DNA of 64,000 bases from Streptomyces fumanus (GCF_014655295.1 NZ_BNBI01000016.1:1-64000); one strand, 5' to 3'. Counted from the stretch's first letter, positions 14,849 through 22,610 are shown. Notes: generated by a model not told the origin, from the letters alone. Translations and numbers: made by a program.

Positions 14849-16554
14849 GCCCCACCGCCCTTCCCGCCGGTCCGGAACACGGGCACGTCACCTTCCTCGG
14901 TGCCGGACCCGGAGATCCGGGACTGCTGACTCTGCGCGCCGTGGAGGCACTGGCGCACGCGGACGTCCTCGTCGCCGAGCACGAGGTGCTCGACGTCGTA
15001 CGGACGCACGCCCGGCAGGGCGTCGCCGAGGTGCACACGGACGCGGACCCCGCCGGGAATCCGCTGCCGGCCACAGGCACGCCCCAACTGACGGTCGTTG
15101 ACGGCGCGTCAGCAACCGTCGGCGTCCCCGCTGTGCGGGATGCCGCACATCTTGTCATGGAGGCCGCGCGGGGCGGCAGGCGGGTGGTGCGTGCGGTGTC
15201 CGGGGACCCCGGGCTCGACGCGTACGCCGCCGAGGAGATGCTGGCGTGCGCCGCCGCCGGGGTGCCCTTCGAGGTCGTCCCCGGCGTCGCGACCGCCGTC
15301 GGCGTGCCCGCGTACGCCGGTGTGCCGCTGCGCGACGCCGAGGGCGCGGACGTGCGGTTCGTGGACGCCCGCACCGCCTCCGACCGGTGCTGGACCGAGG
15401 TCGGCGCCTCCGACGGCACGGTCGTGGTCTCCGCCACGCTGGACTCGGTGGCCGCCGCCGCGGGCGAGCTGGTGTCGGCCGGCCGCAAGCCGGACACCCC
15501 GCTGACCGTCACGGTCGCCGGGACGACGACCCGGCAGCGCACCTGGTCGGCGACGCTCGGCACCATCGCGCAGACCCTGAAGCAGGCCAAGGTGCTGCCG
15601 TCCCCGGACGGCGGCCGACCGGTGATAGCCGTGGTCGGTGAGCGTTCCGCCCCCGCCCGGCGCGACCAGTTGTCGTGGTTCGAGTCCAAGCCGCTGTTCG
15701 GCTGGAAGGTGCTCGTGCCGCGCACCAAGGAGCAGGCGGCCTCGCTCTCCGACCAACTGCGGTCCTACGGCGCCGTCCCGCACGAGGTGCCGACCATCGC
15801 CGTCGAGCCGCCGCGCACGCCCCAGCAGATGGAGCGCGCCGTCAAGGGCCTGGTCACCGGCCGCTACGAGTGGATCGCCTTCACCTCGGTCAACGCGGTC
15901 CGGGCGGTCCGCGAGAAGTTCGAGGAGTACGGGCTCGACGCCCGCGCCTTCGCCGGGATCAAGGTCGCGGCGGTCGGCGAGCAGACCGCCAAGGCGCTCA
16001 TCGCCTTCGGCGTCAAGCCCGACCTGGTGCCCAGCGGCGAGCAGTCCGCCGCCGGTCTGCTGGAGGACTGGCCGCCCTACGACCCGGTCTTCGACCCGAT
16101 CGACCGCGTCTTCCTGCCCCGCGCCGACATCGCCACGGAGACCCTCGTCGCCGGGCTGATCGAGCTGGGCTGGGAGGTCGACGACGTCACCGCCTACCGG
16201 ACGGTACGGGCCTCGCCGCCGCCGGCCGAGACCCGCGAGGCGATCAAGGGCGGCGGCTTCGACGCGGTGCTGTTCACCTCGTCGTCCACGGTGCGGAACC
16301 TGGTCGGCATCGCGGGCAAGCCGCACAACGTCACGGTGATCGCCTGCATCGGCCCCGCCACGGCCAAGACCGCCGAGGAACACGGGCTGCGGGTCGACGT
16401 CATGGCCCCCGAGCCGTCGGTCATGAAGCTGGCGGAGGCCCTCGCCGACTTCGGCGCGCGCCGCCGCGCGGCGGCCATCGAGTCGGGCGACCCGGTGACG
16501 CGACCGAGCGAACGCCGTCCCGGCGCCCGCCGCCGCCGCTCCACGACGACGTGA
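14845..16554 (+). CDS. hemD: HemD/CobA-type fusion: uroporphyrinogen-III synthase with N-terminal methyltransferase-like domain
   Basis: This 569-residue bifunctional protein starts with TTG overlapping the hemC stop. Residues about 12-245 form a tetrapyrrole methyltransferase-like domain with the SAM loop GAGPGDPGLLTLRA and VVPGVATAVGVPAYAG. However, the second SUMT signature (usual GDPFxFGRGGEE) is only SGDPGLDAYAAEEM, so the methylation step may be lost or altered. Residues about 275-540 form uroporphyrinogen-III synthase (LVPRTKEQAASLSDQLRSYG, FTSVNAVRAVRE, FTSSSTVRNLVG), which closes the macrocycle. The tail is basic. It ends the rex-hemACD operon at a strong bidirectional terminator. 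Confidence 0.93.
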   Translation: MSPTALPAGPEHGHVTFLGAGPGDPGLLTLRAVEALAHADVLVAEHEVLDVVRTHARQGVAEVHTDADPAGNPLPATGTPQLTVVDGASATVGVPAVRDAAHLVMEAARGGRRVVRAVSGDPGLDAYAAEEMLACAAAGVPFEVVPGVATAVGVPAYAGVPLRDAEGADVRFVDARTASDRCWTEVGASDGTVVVSATLDSVAAAAGELVSAGRKPDTPLTVTVAGTTTRQRTWSATLGTIAQTLKQAKVLPSPDGGRPVIAVVGERSAPARRDQLSWFESKPLFGWKVLVPRTKEQAASLSDQLRSYGAVPHEVPTIAVEPPRTPQQMERAVKGLVTGRYEWIAFTSVNAVRAVREKFEEYGLDARAFAGIKVAAVGEQTAKALIAFGVKPDLVPSGEQSAAGLLEDWPPYDPVFDPIDRVFLPRADIATETLVAGLIELGWEVDDVTAYRTVRASPPPAETREAIKGGGFDAVLFTSSSTVRNLVGIAGKPHNVTVIACIGPATAKTAEEHGLRVDVMAPEPSVMKLAEALADFGARRRAAAIESGDPVTRPSERRPGARRRRSTTT

Positions 16555-16557
16555 CCC

Positions 16558-16588
16558 AGACGAGGCGCCCTCACCGGGCGCCTCGTCT
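16558..16588. terminator. Bidirectional terminator between hemD and the DUF397 genes
   Basis: A 13-bp perfect stem has arms AGACGAGGCGCCC (16558-16570) and GGGCGCCTCGTCT (16576-16588) around the loop TCACC. A decayed copy of the same hairpin occurs at about 16799-16829 between the first two DUF397 genes. Confidence 0.9.
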
Positions 16589-16783
16589 TCACCCGTTGCC
16601 GGGGGGTGTGGTTCCGGCGTACGGCAGGAAGCGTGTCCAGGCGGCGGAACCGACGGCGAGGTGACCCCGCTGCGGGTCCTTGGAGTCACGTACCCATACA
16701 CGGTCCGGGCCGGGGGTGGCGACCTCGACGCAGTCGGGGCCGCTGGGTGTGCTGTAGCTGCTTCTTGTCCACTCCAGGGTCAT
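16589..16783 (-). CDS. DUF397 protein, copy 1
   Basis: This 64-residue protein consists of the DUF397 fold: WTRSSYSTPSGPDCVEVA, then VWVRDSKDP and HLAVGSAAWTRFL. Genes of this family almost always accompany an XRE/DUF5753 regulator (BldB-like partners, sometimes called Wbl-associated pairs), as they do here. It shares a 108-bp stretch of identical DNA with copy 2 and is separated from it by a hairpin, so it probably arose by recent tandem duplication and may be less expressed. The stop lies next to the hemD terminator. Confidence 0.9.
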   Translation of the reverse strand: MTLEWTRSSYSTPSGPDCVEVATPGPDRVWVRDSKDPQRGHLAVGSAAWTRFLPYAGTTPPGNG

Positions 16784-16827
16784 GTCTCTCCGAATGCCTT
16801 CGAGGCGTCCCTCTCGGGTGCCTCGTC

Positions 16828-17022
16828 TCAGCCGTTCTCTGGCCGTGTGGTCCCTGTGTACGGCAGGAAGCGCGTCCAGGCGGCGGAACCGACGGCGAGG
16901 TGACCCCGCTGCGGGTCCTTGGAGTCACGTACCCATACACGGTCCGGGCCGGGGGTGGCGACCTCGACGCAGTCGGGGCCGTCGGGCGTGCTGTAGCTGC
17001 TCTTCATCCACCGCGGGTTCAT
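16828..17022 (-). CDS. DUF397 protein, copy 2
   Basis: This 64-residue DUF397 protein (WMKSSYSTPDGPDCVEVA, VWVRDSKDPQRGHLAV) is nearly the same as copy 1 in its middle and C-terminal part and differs mainly at the N-terminus. Its ATG overlaps the stop of copy 3 by 4 bp (ATGA), so it belongs to the regulator operon. Its last codons run towards the decayed hairpin. Confidence 0.9.
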   Translation of the reverse strand: MNPRWMKSSYSTPDGPDCVEVATPGPDRVWVRDSKDPQRGHLAVGSAAWTRFLPYTGTTRPENG

Positions 17023-17210
17023 GTCTCTCCGAGTGTGGTTCCGGCGTACGGCAGGAAGCGCGTCCAGGCGGTGGAACTGACGGCCAAGTGGCCCTGGTGC
17101 GGCTCCTTCGAGTCACGTACCCATATGCGGTCCCGGGCGGGCGTGGCGACCTCGACGCAGTCGGGGCCCTCGTCCGTGCTGTAGCTGCTTTTTATCCACT
17201 CCAGGGTCAT
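17019..17210 (-). CDS. DUF397 protein, copy 3 (ancestral partner of the regulator)
   Basis: This 63-residue DUF397 protein (WIKSSYSTDEGPDCVEVATP, IWVRDSKEPHQGHLAV) begins with an ATG overlapping the stop of the DUF5753 regulator by 4 bp. It is the most divergent of the three and the closest to the regulator, so it is probably the original partner. Members of this family are thought to bind or modulate their cognate XRE regulator, but the biochemistry is not known. Confidence 0.92.
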   Translation of the reverse strand: MTLEWIKSSYSTDEGPDCVEVATPARDRIWVRDSKEPHQGHLAVSSTAWTRFLPYAGTTLGET

Positions 17211-18040
17211 GTCTCTCCAAGCACTTTCTCGATGAGGGCTGTCGACTCCCCGGGGCTGAGAGCCTGTGCCCGGATGATTCCATAGCGCATGTCGAGGAGT
17301 TGGACCTCTTTCGGATCGGCGATCACCCGGCTGATGTGCTGCACCTCGACGTGCCCGACCGTGGTGCCGCCCTGGAGCCGGAGCAATCTGAACGATCCGG
17401 CGAGGCCCGAGTTCTCGTCGCGGTCCAGAGGCAGGACTTGGAGGTCGACATTGCGCAACGCGGAGATCTCCAGCAGATGTTCGAGCTGTCGGCGAAGCAC
17501 CGCCTTTCCCCCGATGCTGCGGCGGAGGGTGGACTCGCACTGCACGAAGCTGAAGACAGGACGGGCCGCCGACCCATCGATGATCGTCTGACGGGCCACG
17601 CGGGCCGCCAGCCGCCGGTCCAGCTCCTCCGCCGGGAACGGCGGGCGGCGTGCGCTGAAGACGCCTCGTGCGTACTCCTCCGTCTGCAACAGCCCCTGGA
17701 TGACGGAGTTGTTGTAGGCGCACAGCTCGGTCGCGTCCGCCTCCAGTTTCTTGAGGTTGCGTACCTTCTTCGGGTACCGGACCTCCGCCACGTCCTCCTT
17801 CAGTGCGGCGATCTTGCCGTGGGCGCCCAGGACTTCGTCCGCGCGGTCCAGGTACTCGGGGCGGGGGATGCGGCGGCCGCGTTCGACGGAGGCGATGAGT
17901 TCGTCGCCGTAGCCGATGGCCGCGCCGAAGTCGGGGCGGGACAGGCCCGCCGCCTCGCGCCACAGGCGTAACTGCCGGGCGACCGTCTTGATCACCGCCC
18001 CGGCCTCGTCGTCGTCCGGGGATGCGTCCCACTCGCTCAT
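17207..18040 (-). CDS. XRE-type helix-turn-helix regulator with DUF5753 domain
   Basis: This 277-residue cytoplasmic regulator has an N-terminal Cro/C1 helix-turn-helix (VARQLRLWREAAGLSRPDFG to SVERGRRIPRPEYL, about 20-65). A DUF5753 domain follows to the C-terminus, with the characteristic YNNSVIQGLLQTEEYARGVF and QRQxxL-type segments and the HLLEISALRNVDLQVLPLD stretch. Such proteins come in paralogous families in every Streptomyces and pair with small DUF397 proteins. They often influence development and antibiotic production. It is translated into three DUF397 genes downstream through ATGA overlaps. The ligand is unknown. Confidence 0.92.
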   Translation of the reverse strand: MSEWDASPDDDEAGAVIKTVARQLRLWREAAGLSRPDFGAAIGYGDELIASVERGRRIPRPEYLDRADEVLGAHGKIAALKEDVAEVRYPKKVRNLKKLEADATELCAYNNSVIQGLLQTEEYARGVFSARRPPFPAEELDRRLAARVARQTIIDGSAARPVFSFVQCESTLRRSIGGKAVLRRQLEHLLEISALRNVDLQVLPLDRDENSGLAGSFRLLRLQGGTTVGHVEVQHISRVIADPKEVQLLDMRYGIIRAQALSPGESTALIEKVLGET

Positions 18041-18147
18041 ACTCCTCGCCCTCCCGTCAGCGGTACGTCACAGGCTACGCATGTACGGACACGCTTGGTG
18101 AGTAGAAGTCCGACTTGGCGTCGGCAAACGCACGGGCGGGGCGGGCG

Positions 18148-18153
18148 TAGCGT
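18148..18153 (+). promoter_or_regulatory. Candidate -10 box of hemB (leaderless)
   Basis: TAGCGT ends 7 nt before the hemB ATG. The intervening AGGTGGT is too close to act as a Shine-Dalgarno sequence, so a leaderless mRNA is likely. Confidence 0.4.
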
Positions 18154-18160
18154 AGGTGGT

Positions 18161-19153
18161 ATGTCGACGTACGGAAGCTTTCCCGGTGCCCGGCCCCGGC
18201 GGCTGCGGAGCACGCCCGTCATGCGTCGGATGGTCGCCGAGACCCGGTTGCACCCCGCCGACCTCATCCTCCCCGCGTTCGTGCGCGAGGGTGTGAGCGA
18301 GCCGGTGCCGATCGCGGCGATGCCCGGCGTGGTGCAGCACACGCGGGACACGCTGAAGAAGGCGGCCGCCGAGGCGGTCGCGGCCGGGATCTCCGGGATC
18401 ATGCTGTTCGGTGTGCCGGAGGAGGAGAAGAAGGACGCCCTCGGCACGGCCGGGACCGATCCCGAGGGGATTCTCCAGGTCGCCCTGCGCGATGTGCGGG
18501 CCGAGGTCGGGGACGAGCTGCTCGTCATGTCCGACCTGTGTCTCGACGAGTTCACCGATCACGGGCACTGCGGGGTGCTGGACGCCCAGGGGCGGGTCGA
18601 CAACGACGCCACCCTGGAGCGGTACGCCGAGATGGCGCAGGTGCAGGCCGACGCCGGGGCGCACGTGGTCGGGCCGAGCGGCATGATGGACGGGCAGATC
18701 GGCGTCGTCCGGGACGCGCTCGACCAGATCGGGCGGGAGGACGTCGCGATCCTGGCGTACACCGCGAAGTACGCCTCCGCCTTCTACGGGCCCTTCCGGG
18801 AGGCCGTCGGCTCCTCGCTCCAGGGCGACCGCAAGACCTACCAGCAGGACGCCGCCAACGCGCGGGAGGCGCTGCGGGAGGTGGCGCTGGACCTGGAGGA
18901 GGGCGCCGACATGGTCATGGTCAAGCCGGCCGGGCCCTACCTCGACATCCTCGCCAGGGTCGCGGACGCGGTGGACGTGCCGGTGGCCGCGTACCAGATC
19001 TCCGGGGAGTACTCGATGATCGAGGCCGCGGCCGAGAAGGGCTGGATCGACCGCGACCGGGCGATCCTGGAGACGCTCACCGGCATCAAGCGCGCGGGCG
19101 CCCGCAACATCCTGACGTACTGGGCGACCGAGGTCGCCCGCACGCTGCGCTGA
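18161..19153 (+). CDS. hemB: Delta-aminolevulinic acid dehydratase (porphobilinogen synthase)
   Basis: This 330-residue enzyme condenses two 5-aminolevulinate molecules to porphobilinogen, the step just before hemC. The two active-site lysines are in AYTAKYASAFYGPF (about 200) and MVMVKPAGPYLDIL (about 255, Schiff base). The metal site reads DLCLDEFTDHGHCG: the first and third cysteines of the zinc triad remain, but the middle one is Asp, a mixed zinc/magnesium type. The start ATG at 18161 fits family proteins and the leaderless promoter. It stands apart from rex-hemACD by the DUF397 cluster and has its own promoter. Confidence 0.97.
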   Translation: MSTYGSFPGARPRRLRSTPVMRRMVAETRLHPADLILPAFVREGVSEPVPIAAMPGVVQHTRDTLKKAAAEAVAAGISGIMLFGVPEEEKKDALGTAGTDPEGILQVALRDVRAEVGDELLVMSDLCLDEFTDHGHCGVLDAQGRVDNDATLERYAEMAQVQADAGAHVVGPSGMMDGQIGVVRDALDQIGREDVAILAYTAKYASAFYGPFREAVGSSLQGDRKTYQQDAANAREALREVALDLEEGADMVMVKPAGPYLDILARVADAVDVPVAAYQISGEYSMIEAAAEKGWIDRDRAILETLTGIKRAGARNILTYWATEVARTLR

Positions 19154-19211
19154 CCTCCCGTGCCCTGGTCCGCCCGGGCGGGCGGGCCAGGCAGGGCGTC
19201 GTCCGTGCCCT

Positions 19212-19946
19212 TCAGTGGCTGAGGGCCTCGCCCATCGAGGTCAGCCAGTAGGTGACCTTGAGGGTGCTGTCGACGTAGACGCCGTCGGCGGGCAGGGTGA
19301 CCGTGGCGATGGAGCCGTTGTCGAAGGGGACCGTCAGGGTCTTCGCTGTGTAGCCGTTGCTACCGCTGCCGTCGGCGGCGGAGGTCAGCACGCCCGCGTA
19401 ACCGGACTTGCCGGGGGCCAGCGTGGTCACCGCCTGCGGCTGGGAGGCCGCCACGACCGGCGGCACGGCCTGCGCCTGGTCGAACCGGGCCACCGGGTAC
19501 GCCGGCAGGTAGCAGGTCGTCGAGCCGGTGTTGGTGGCGGTCAGCAGCAGGTGGTTGAGCGGGCGGGAGACCTCCGAGGCGGTGATCTTCACATCGGCCG
19601 CGGAGCACTTGCCGGGCTTCGCCGCGGCGGTGTCCGTGCCGGTACGGGCGGTGGTGGCGTTGTTCGACTTCGGGTTGTCGTTCGTCGTTGCGTCTTCGTT
19701 CGTCTGTGCGCTGTCGTTCGTCTTCGTGTTGCCGGTGTTGTTCGTGTTCGCTGACGTGTTCTCGTTCTGCTCGCCGGTGGCCTTGTCCGTGCCGGGCTTC
19801 GTCTCGGGGGAGGCGGAGACCTCGGTGGTGGCGGTCGGGGCGGAGGAACCCTGGTCCGTACCGTTCTGGCAGGCCGTCAGAGAGAGCGCGGCCAGCGCCA
19901 CCGTGGAAGCGGCGAACAGGCGGATGCGGGTGGTGCGTGCGGACAT
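19212..19946 (-). CDS. DUF4232 lipoprotein
   Basis: This 244-residue exported protein has a signal peptide (RIRLFAASTVALAALSLTAC) with lipobox LTAC and the lipidated Cys at 26. A Thr/Asn/Ser-rich linker (about 27-105) is followed by a DUF4232 domain with paired cysteines (GKCSAADV, TTCYLPAYP), probably a disulfide-linked beta-sandwich on the outer face of the membrane. The ATG at 19946 has AAGGGGGAC upstream. A linker so rich in Asn is unusual for such a GC-rich genome. It stands back to back with the membrane HTH regulator. No function is known for the family. Confidence 0.87.
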   Translation of the reverse strand: MSARTTRIRLFAASTVALAALSLTACQNGTDQGSSAPTATTEVSASPETKPGTDKATGEQNENTSANTNNTGNTKTNDSAQTNEDATTNDNPKSNNATTARTGTDTAAAKPGKCSAADVKITASEVSRPLNHLLLTATNTGSTTCYLPAYPVARFDQAQAVPPVVAASQPQAVTTLAPGKSGYAGVLTSAADGSGSNGYTAKTLTVPFDNGSIATVTLPADGVYVDSTLKVTYWLTSMGEALSH

Positions 19947-20097
19947 GGGTCCCCCTTGGAGTACGTGGCGATTCTTACGTGGTTGGTACGGGCCGCTCGA
20001 CCGTTCGCCGGGAGCGGCTGCTTGACTGGTCACAGCCTGGGGCCGCCGTCGTCCCGGTCGCCAGCGGTGCCGGAGCTTGCGGGACACTGGGATGCCG

Positions 20098-20123
20098 GGA
20101 ACGCACTGACCTGCGGGAACGTC
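20098..20123 (+). promoter_or_regulatory. Possible ECF-type promoter upstream of the membrane HTH regulator
   Basis: GGAAC at 20098-20102 and CGTC at 20120-20123 are separated by 17 nt, resembling the GGAAC-N16/17-CGTC signature of ECF sigma factors such as SigE. The GGGAAC element is repeated at 20115-20120. This lies in the 236-bp divergent region 19947-20182, where nothing else stands out. Confidence 0.25.
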
Positions 20124-20182
20124 TCCCTTCTGGGACGGCCCACGGGGACGAGGAAACGGGGATACGGGGAGTGGGAGGGACA

Positions 20183-21562
20183 GTGGCGGAGGACGACTTC
20201 GCTGGACTGCTGCGGGAGCTGAAGGAGCGGTCCGGCCTCAGCTACGGGGTGTTGGGCAAGCGGTTGCACATGAGCGCGTCGACGCTCCACCGGTATGTGA
20301 AGGGGGAGGTCGTCCCGGCGGAGTTCGCGCCCGTGGAGAGACTGGCGCGGCTCTGCCGGGCGACCCCGGAGGAGCTGCTCGAACTCCACCGCCGCTGGAT
20401 TCGCGCGGACGCGTTGCGGGGGGTGAAGCCGGAGCCCGCCGGTACGGGGGAGGCGGCGACCCGAGTGACGCCCCAAGCAGTGACTCAAGTAACGCCCCAG
20501 GCAACGCCCGAGCCCGTCGCCGACGCCGACGCCGCGTCCAATGACGCCGAGGACCGCGGGCCCGGTGACGAGTCGTCGGACGCGGACGGTGCCGTCACCG
20601 TCGTCGGTGGTCCCCCGCGCGGCGGCGAGGGCGGACGGCCGCGGCGGCGGGCCGCTCTGTACGGCGGGGCCGGTCTCGGGGTCGCCGCCGCCCTCGCGCT
20701 CGTCGTGACGCTGCTGCCGGACGGCGGGGACGGCGGCAAGGAACCGGCCGGCGCGGTCGCCGGGGCCACCGCGTCCCCCCGCGTGTCCGCGTCCGCCTCG
20801 GACTCGGCCTCGCCGTCCGCCAGCGCCCGCTCGGGCTCGCCCAGCGCCAGCGCCAGCGCCAAGGCGAGTGGCCGCGCCTCCGCGTCGCCGACCGGGGCCG
20901 GGAAACCGAACGCCACCGCCGAGGCGGCCGCCCCGGCGGGCCGGGCCGGCGTGCCCGAGGAGACGGGCACGCCGATCACCGTGCAGACCAGCCCGTACTA
21001 CTGGGACGTACCCTGCGAGCAGGACTTCCTGATCGACCGCAGCCCGCAGAACGTACCGAAGCCGCCCCCGCAGCAGGACGTGGTCGGCTACGCCGCCTCG
21101 CTCGGGGCCGTCGCCGCCGACCGGCAGCAGGTCGCGCTCACCGTGCAGGGCACCGGCACGCAGACCGTCGTCCTGCGGGGCCTGCACGTCCGGGTCGTGG
21201 GCAGCGGGGCGCCGCTGGACTGGAACCGGTACACGATGGGCGTCGGCTGCGGCGGCGGCATCGGCCCCAAGTCCTTCGACGTCTCCCTCGACCTGGGCAA
21301 CCCCCTGGCGACGCCGATCAACGGGCAGCGGGACTTCCCGTACAAGGTGAGCGAGTCCGACCCCGAGGTCTTCTACGTCACCGCGCACACCAGCGGGCAC
21401 GACGTGCGCTGGTACCTGGAGCTGGACTGGTCCAGCGGCTCCCGCACGGGCACCGTCCGGATCGACGACCACGGCAAGCCGTTCCGGACCAGCGCGGCGG
21501 GCAAGGACTACTACGGGTGGATGCTGGGCGGCACCAAGTGGGACCACTTCGACGGCAATTGA
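20183..21562 (+). CDS. One-pass transmembrane helix-turn-helix regulator
   Basis: This 459-residue protein has an N-terminal XRE-like helix-turn-helix (FAGLLRELKERSGLSYGVLG to HMSASTLHRYVKGEVVP, about 5-45) and then an acidic linker. A single membrane helix lies at about 155-176 (LYGGAGLGVAAALALVVTLL), followed by a Ser/Ala repeat-rich spacer to about 255. A folded extracellular domain ends the protein (VPCEQDFLIDRSP, VQGTGTQTVVLRGLHV, WYLELDW). The layout resembles a one-component sensor that reads the cell-wall space and acts directly on DNA. The GTG at 20183 follows GGGAGGGA. It is divergent from the DUF4232 lipoprotein gene, a candidate target. The external domain family is not one I recognise with certainty. 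Confidence 0.82.
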   Translation: MAEDDFAGLLRELKERSGLSYGVLGKRLHMSASTLHRYVKGEVVPAEFAPVERLARLCRATPEELLELHRRWIRADALRGVKPEPAGTGEAATRVTPQAVTQVTPQATPEPVADADAASNDAEDRGPGDESSDADGAVTVVGGPPRGGEGGRPRRRAALYGGAGLGVAAALALVVTLLPDGGDGGKEPAGAVAGATASPRVSASASDSASPSASARSGSPSASASAKASGRASASPTGAGKPNATAEAAAPAGRAGVPEETGTPITVQTSPYYWDVPCEQDFLIDRSPQNVPKPPPQQDVVGYAASLGAVAADRQQVALTVQGTGTQTVVLRGLHVRVVGSGAPLDWNRYTMGVGCGGGIGPKSFDVSLDLGNPLATPINGQRDFPYKVSESDPEVFYVTAHTSGHDVRWYLELDWSSGSRTGTVRIDDHGKPFRTSAAGKDYYGWMLGGTKWDHFDGN

Positions 21563-21657
21563 GCACGGGCGGCGGGCGGGCCAACGGCCGTGCCACGTAA
21601 GGTGATCGAGCGTGCGAACGCCGTCCGTCCGCCCCTCATTTCCCCATGGAGACACCC

Positions 21658-22560
21658 ATGACCGGTGACGCGCTCAGCCAGGACCCCGCGGAGCTGCGGA
21701 GGAGGATCGACAGCACCAAGGCGCACCCGGCCCGGGTCTACGACGTCTTCCTCGGCGGCAAGGACCACTACCCGGCCGACCGGAACGCGGCCGCCGCGGG
21801 GCTCGCCGCCAACCCGCGCGGCTACCTCGACGTACGGCACAACCGGGACTTCCTGCGCCGCGCCGTCACCGCGCTGTCCGGCGAGGACGGCATCCGGCAG
21901 TACCTGGACATCGGCACCGGACTGCCCACCGCCGAGAACGTCCACCAGATCGCCCAGCGCATCGCCCCCGAGTCCCGGGTGGTGTACGTCGACAACGACC
22001 CCGTCGTCCTCGCGCACGCCCGCGCGCTGCTGACCAGCGGGCCCGAGGGGCGCACCGACTACATCGACGCCGACCTGCGCGACCCGGGGACCATCCTCGA
22101 ACAGGCCGCGAAGGTCCTCGACTTCGACCGGCCGATCGCGCTCTGCCTCGTCGCCGTACTGCACTTCGTCGAGGACGCCGAGGCGTACCCGATCGTGCGG
22201 GAACTGGTCGAGGCGCTGCCCGCCGGCAGCCGGGTGGTGCTCAGCCACCTCACCGAGGACCTCAACCCGGAGAACATCCGCGCGGTGCAGCGGACGTACA
22301 CCGAGCGGGGGTTCACCTTCGTGCTGCGGACCCGGGCGGAGGTGACGCGGTTCTTCACGGAGAACGGGCTGGAGCTCGCCGAGCCCGGGATAGTGCCGGT
22401 GCACCACTGGCGGCCCGACCACGCCGCGCCCGTGGCCGAGCGGCCGGACGAGTCGGTGCTCGCGGGCCTCGACGACATCGAGAAGGTGCGGTACCAGGAC
22501 ATCAACGACGTGACGGACGCCGACATCAACGTCTACGCGGGAGTCGCCGCCAAGGGCTGA
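21658..22560 (+). CDS. DUF574 family SAM-dependent methyltransferase
   Basis: This 300-residue cytoplasmic protein belongs to the actinomycete DUF574 (PF04672) methyltransferases. It shows RRRIDSTKAHPARVYDVFLGGKDH split over residues 10-35, the SAM loop LDIGTGLPTAENVHQIAQ (about 85-100), VYVDNDPVVL (acidic SAM ligand) and LCLVAVLHFVED. The substrate is unknown. The ATG at 21658 is chosen over the one at 21646 because GGAGAC precedes it at the right spacing. There is no clear operon with the next gene, from which it is separated by 100 bp containing an inverted repeat. Confidence 0.9.
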   Translation: MTGDALSQDPAELRRRIDSTKAHPARVYDVFLGGKDHYPADRNAAAAGLAANPRGYLDVRHNRDFLRRAVTALSGEDGIRQYLDIGTGLPTAENVHQIAQRIAPESRVVYVDNDPVVLAHARALLTSGPEGRTDYIDADLRDPGTILEQAAKVLDFDRPIALCLVAVLHFVEDAEAYPIVRELVEALPAGSRVVLSHLTEDLNPENIRAVQRTYTERGFTFVLRTRAEVTRFFTENGLELAEPGIVPVHHWRPDHAAPVAERPDESVLAGLDDIEKVRYQDINDVTDADINVYAGVAAKG

Positions 22561-22589
22561 TCCGGTGCCGGGGCGTCCGCATCACGGAA

Positions 22590-22610
22590 ACGTGCCTGTA
22601 GACGGCACGT
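22590..22610. promoter_or_regulatory. Inverted repeat upstream of the aminotransferase gene
   Basis: The arms ACGTGCC and GGCACGT flank a 7-nt spacer. The repeat lies 51-71 bp before the aminotransferase ATG, next to a possible -10 (TATGCCTAGG region), and fits an operator. Confidence 0.45.

Larger units (their letters stand above)
16560..17022 (-). repeat. Tandem duplication of terminator plus DUF397 gene
   Basis: Positions 16635-16742 and 16874-16981 are identical over 108 bp at an offset of 239. The similarity extends outward over the start codons and includes a degraded copy of the terminator hairpin (about 16799-16829 against 16558-16588). The duplicated unit was therefore gene plus terminator. 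The third copy (17019-17210) is related but older. Confidence 0.88.
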
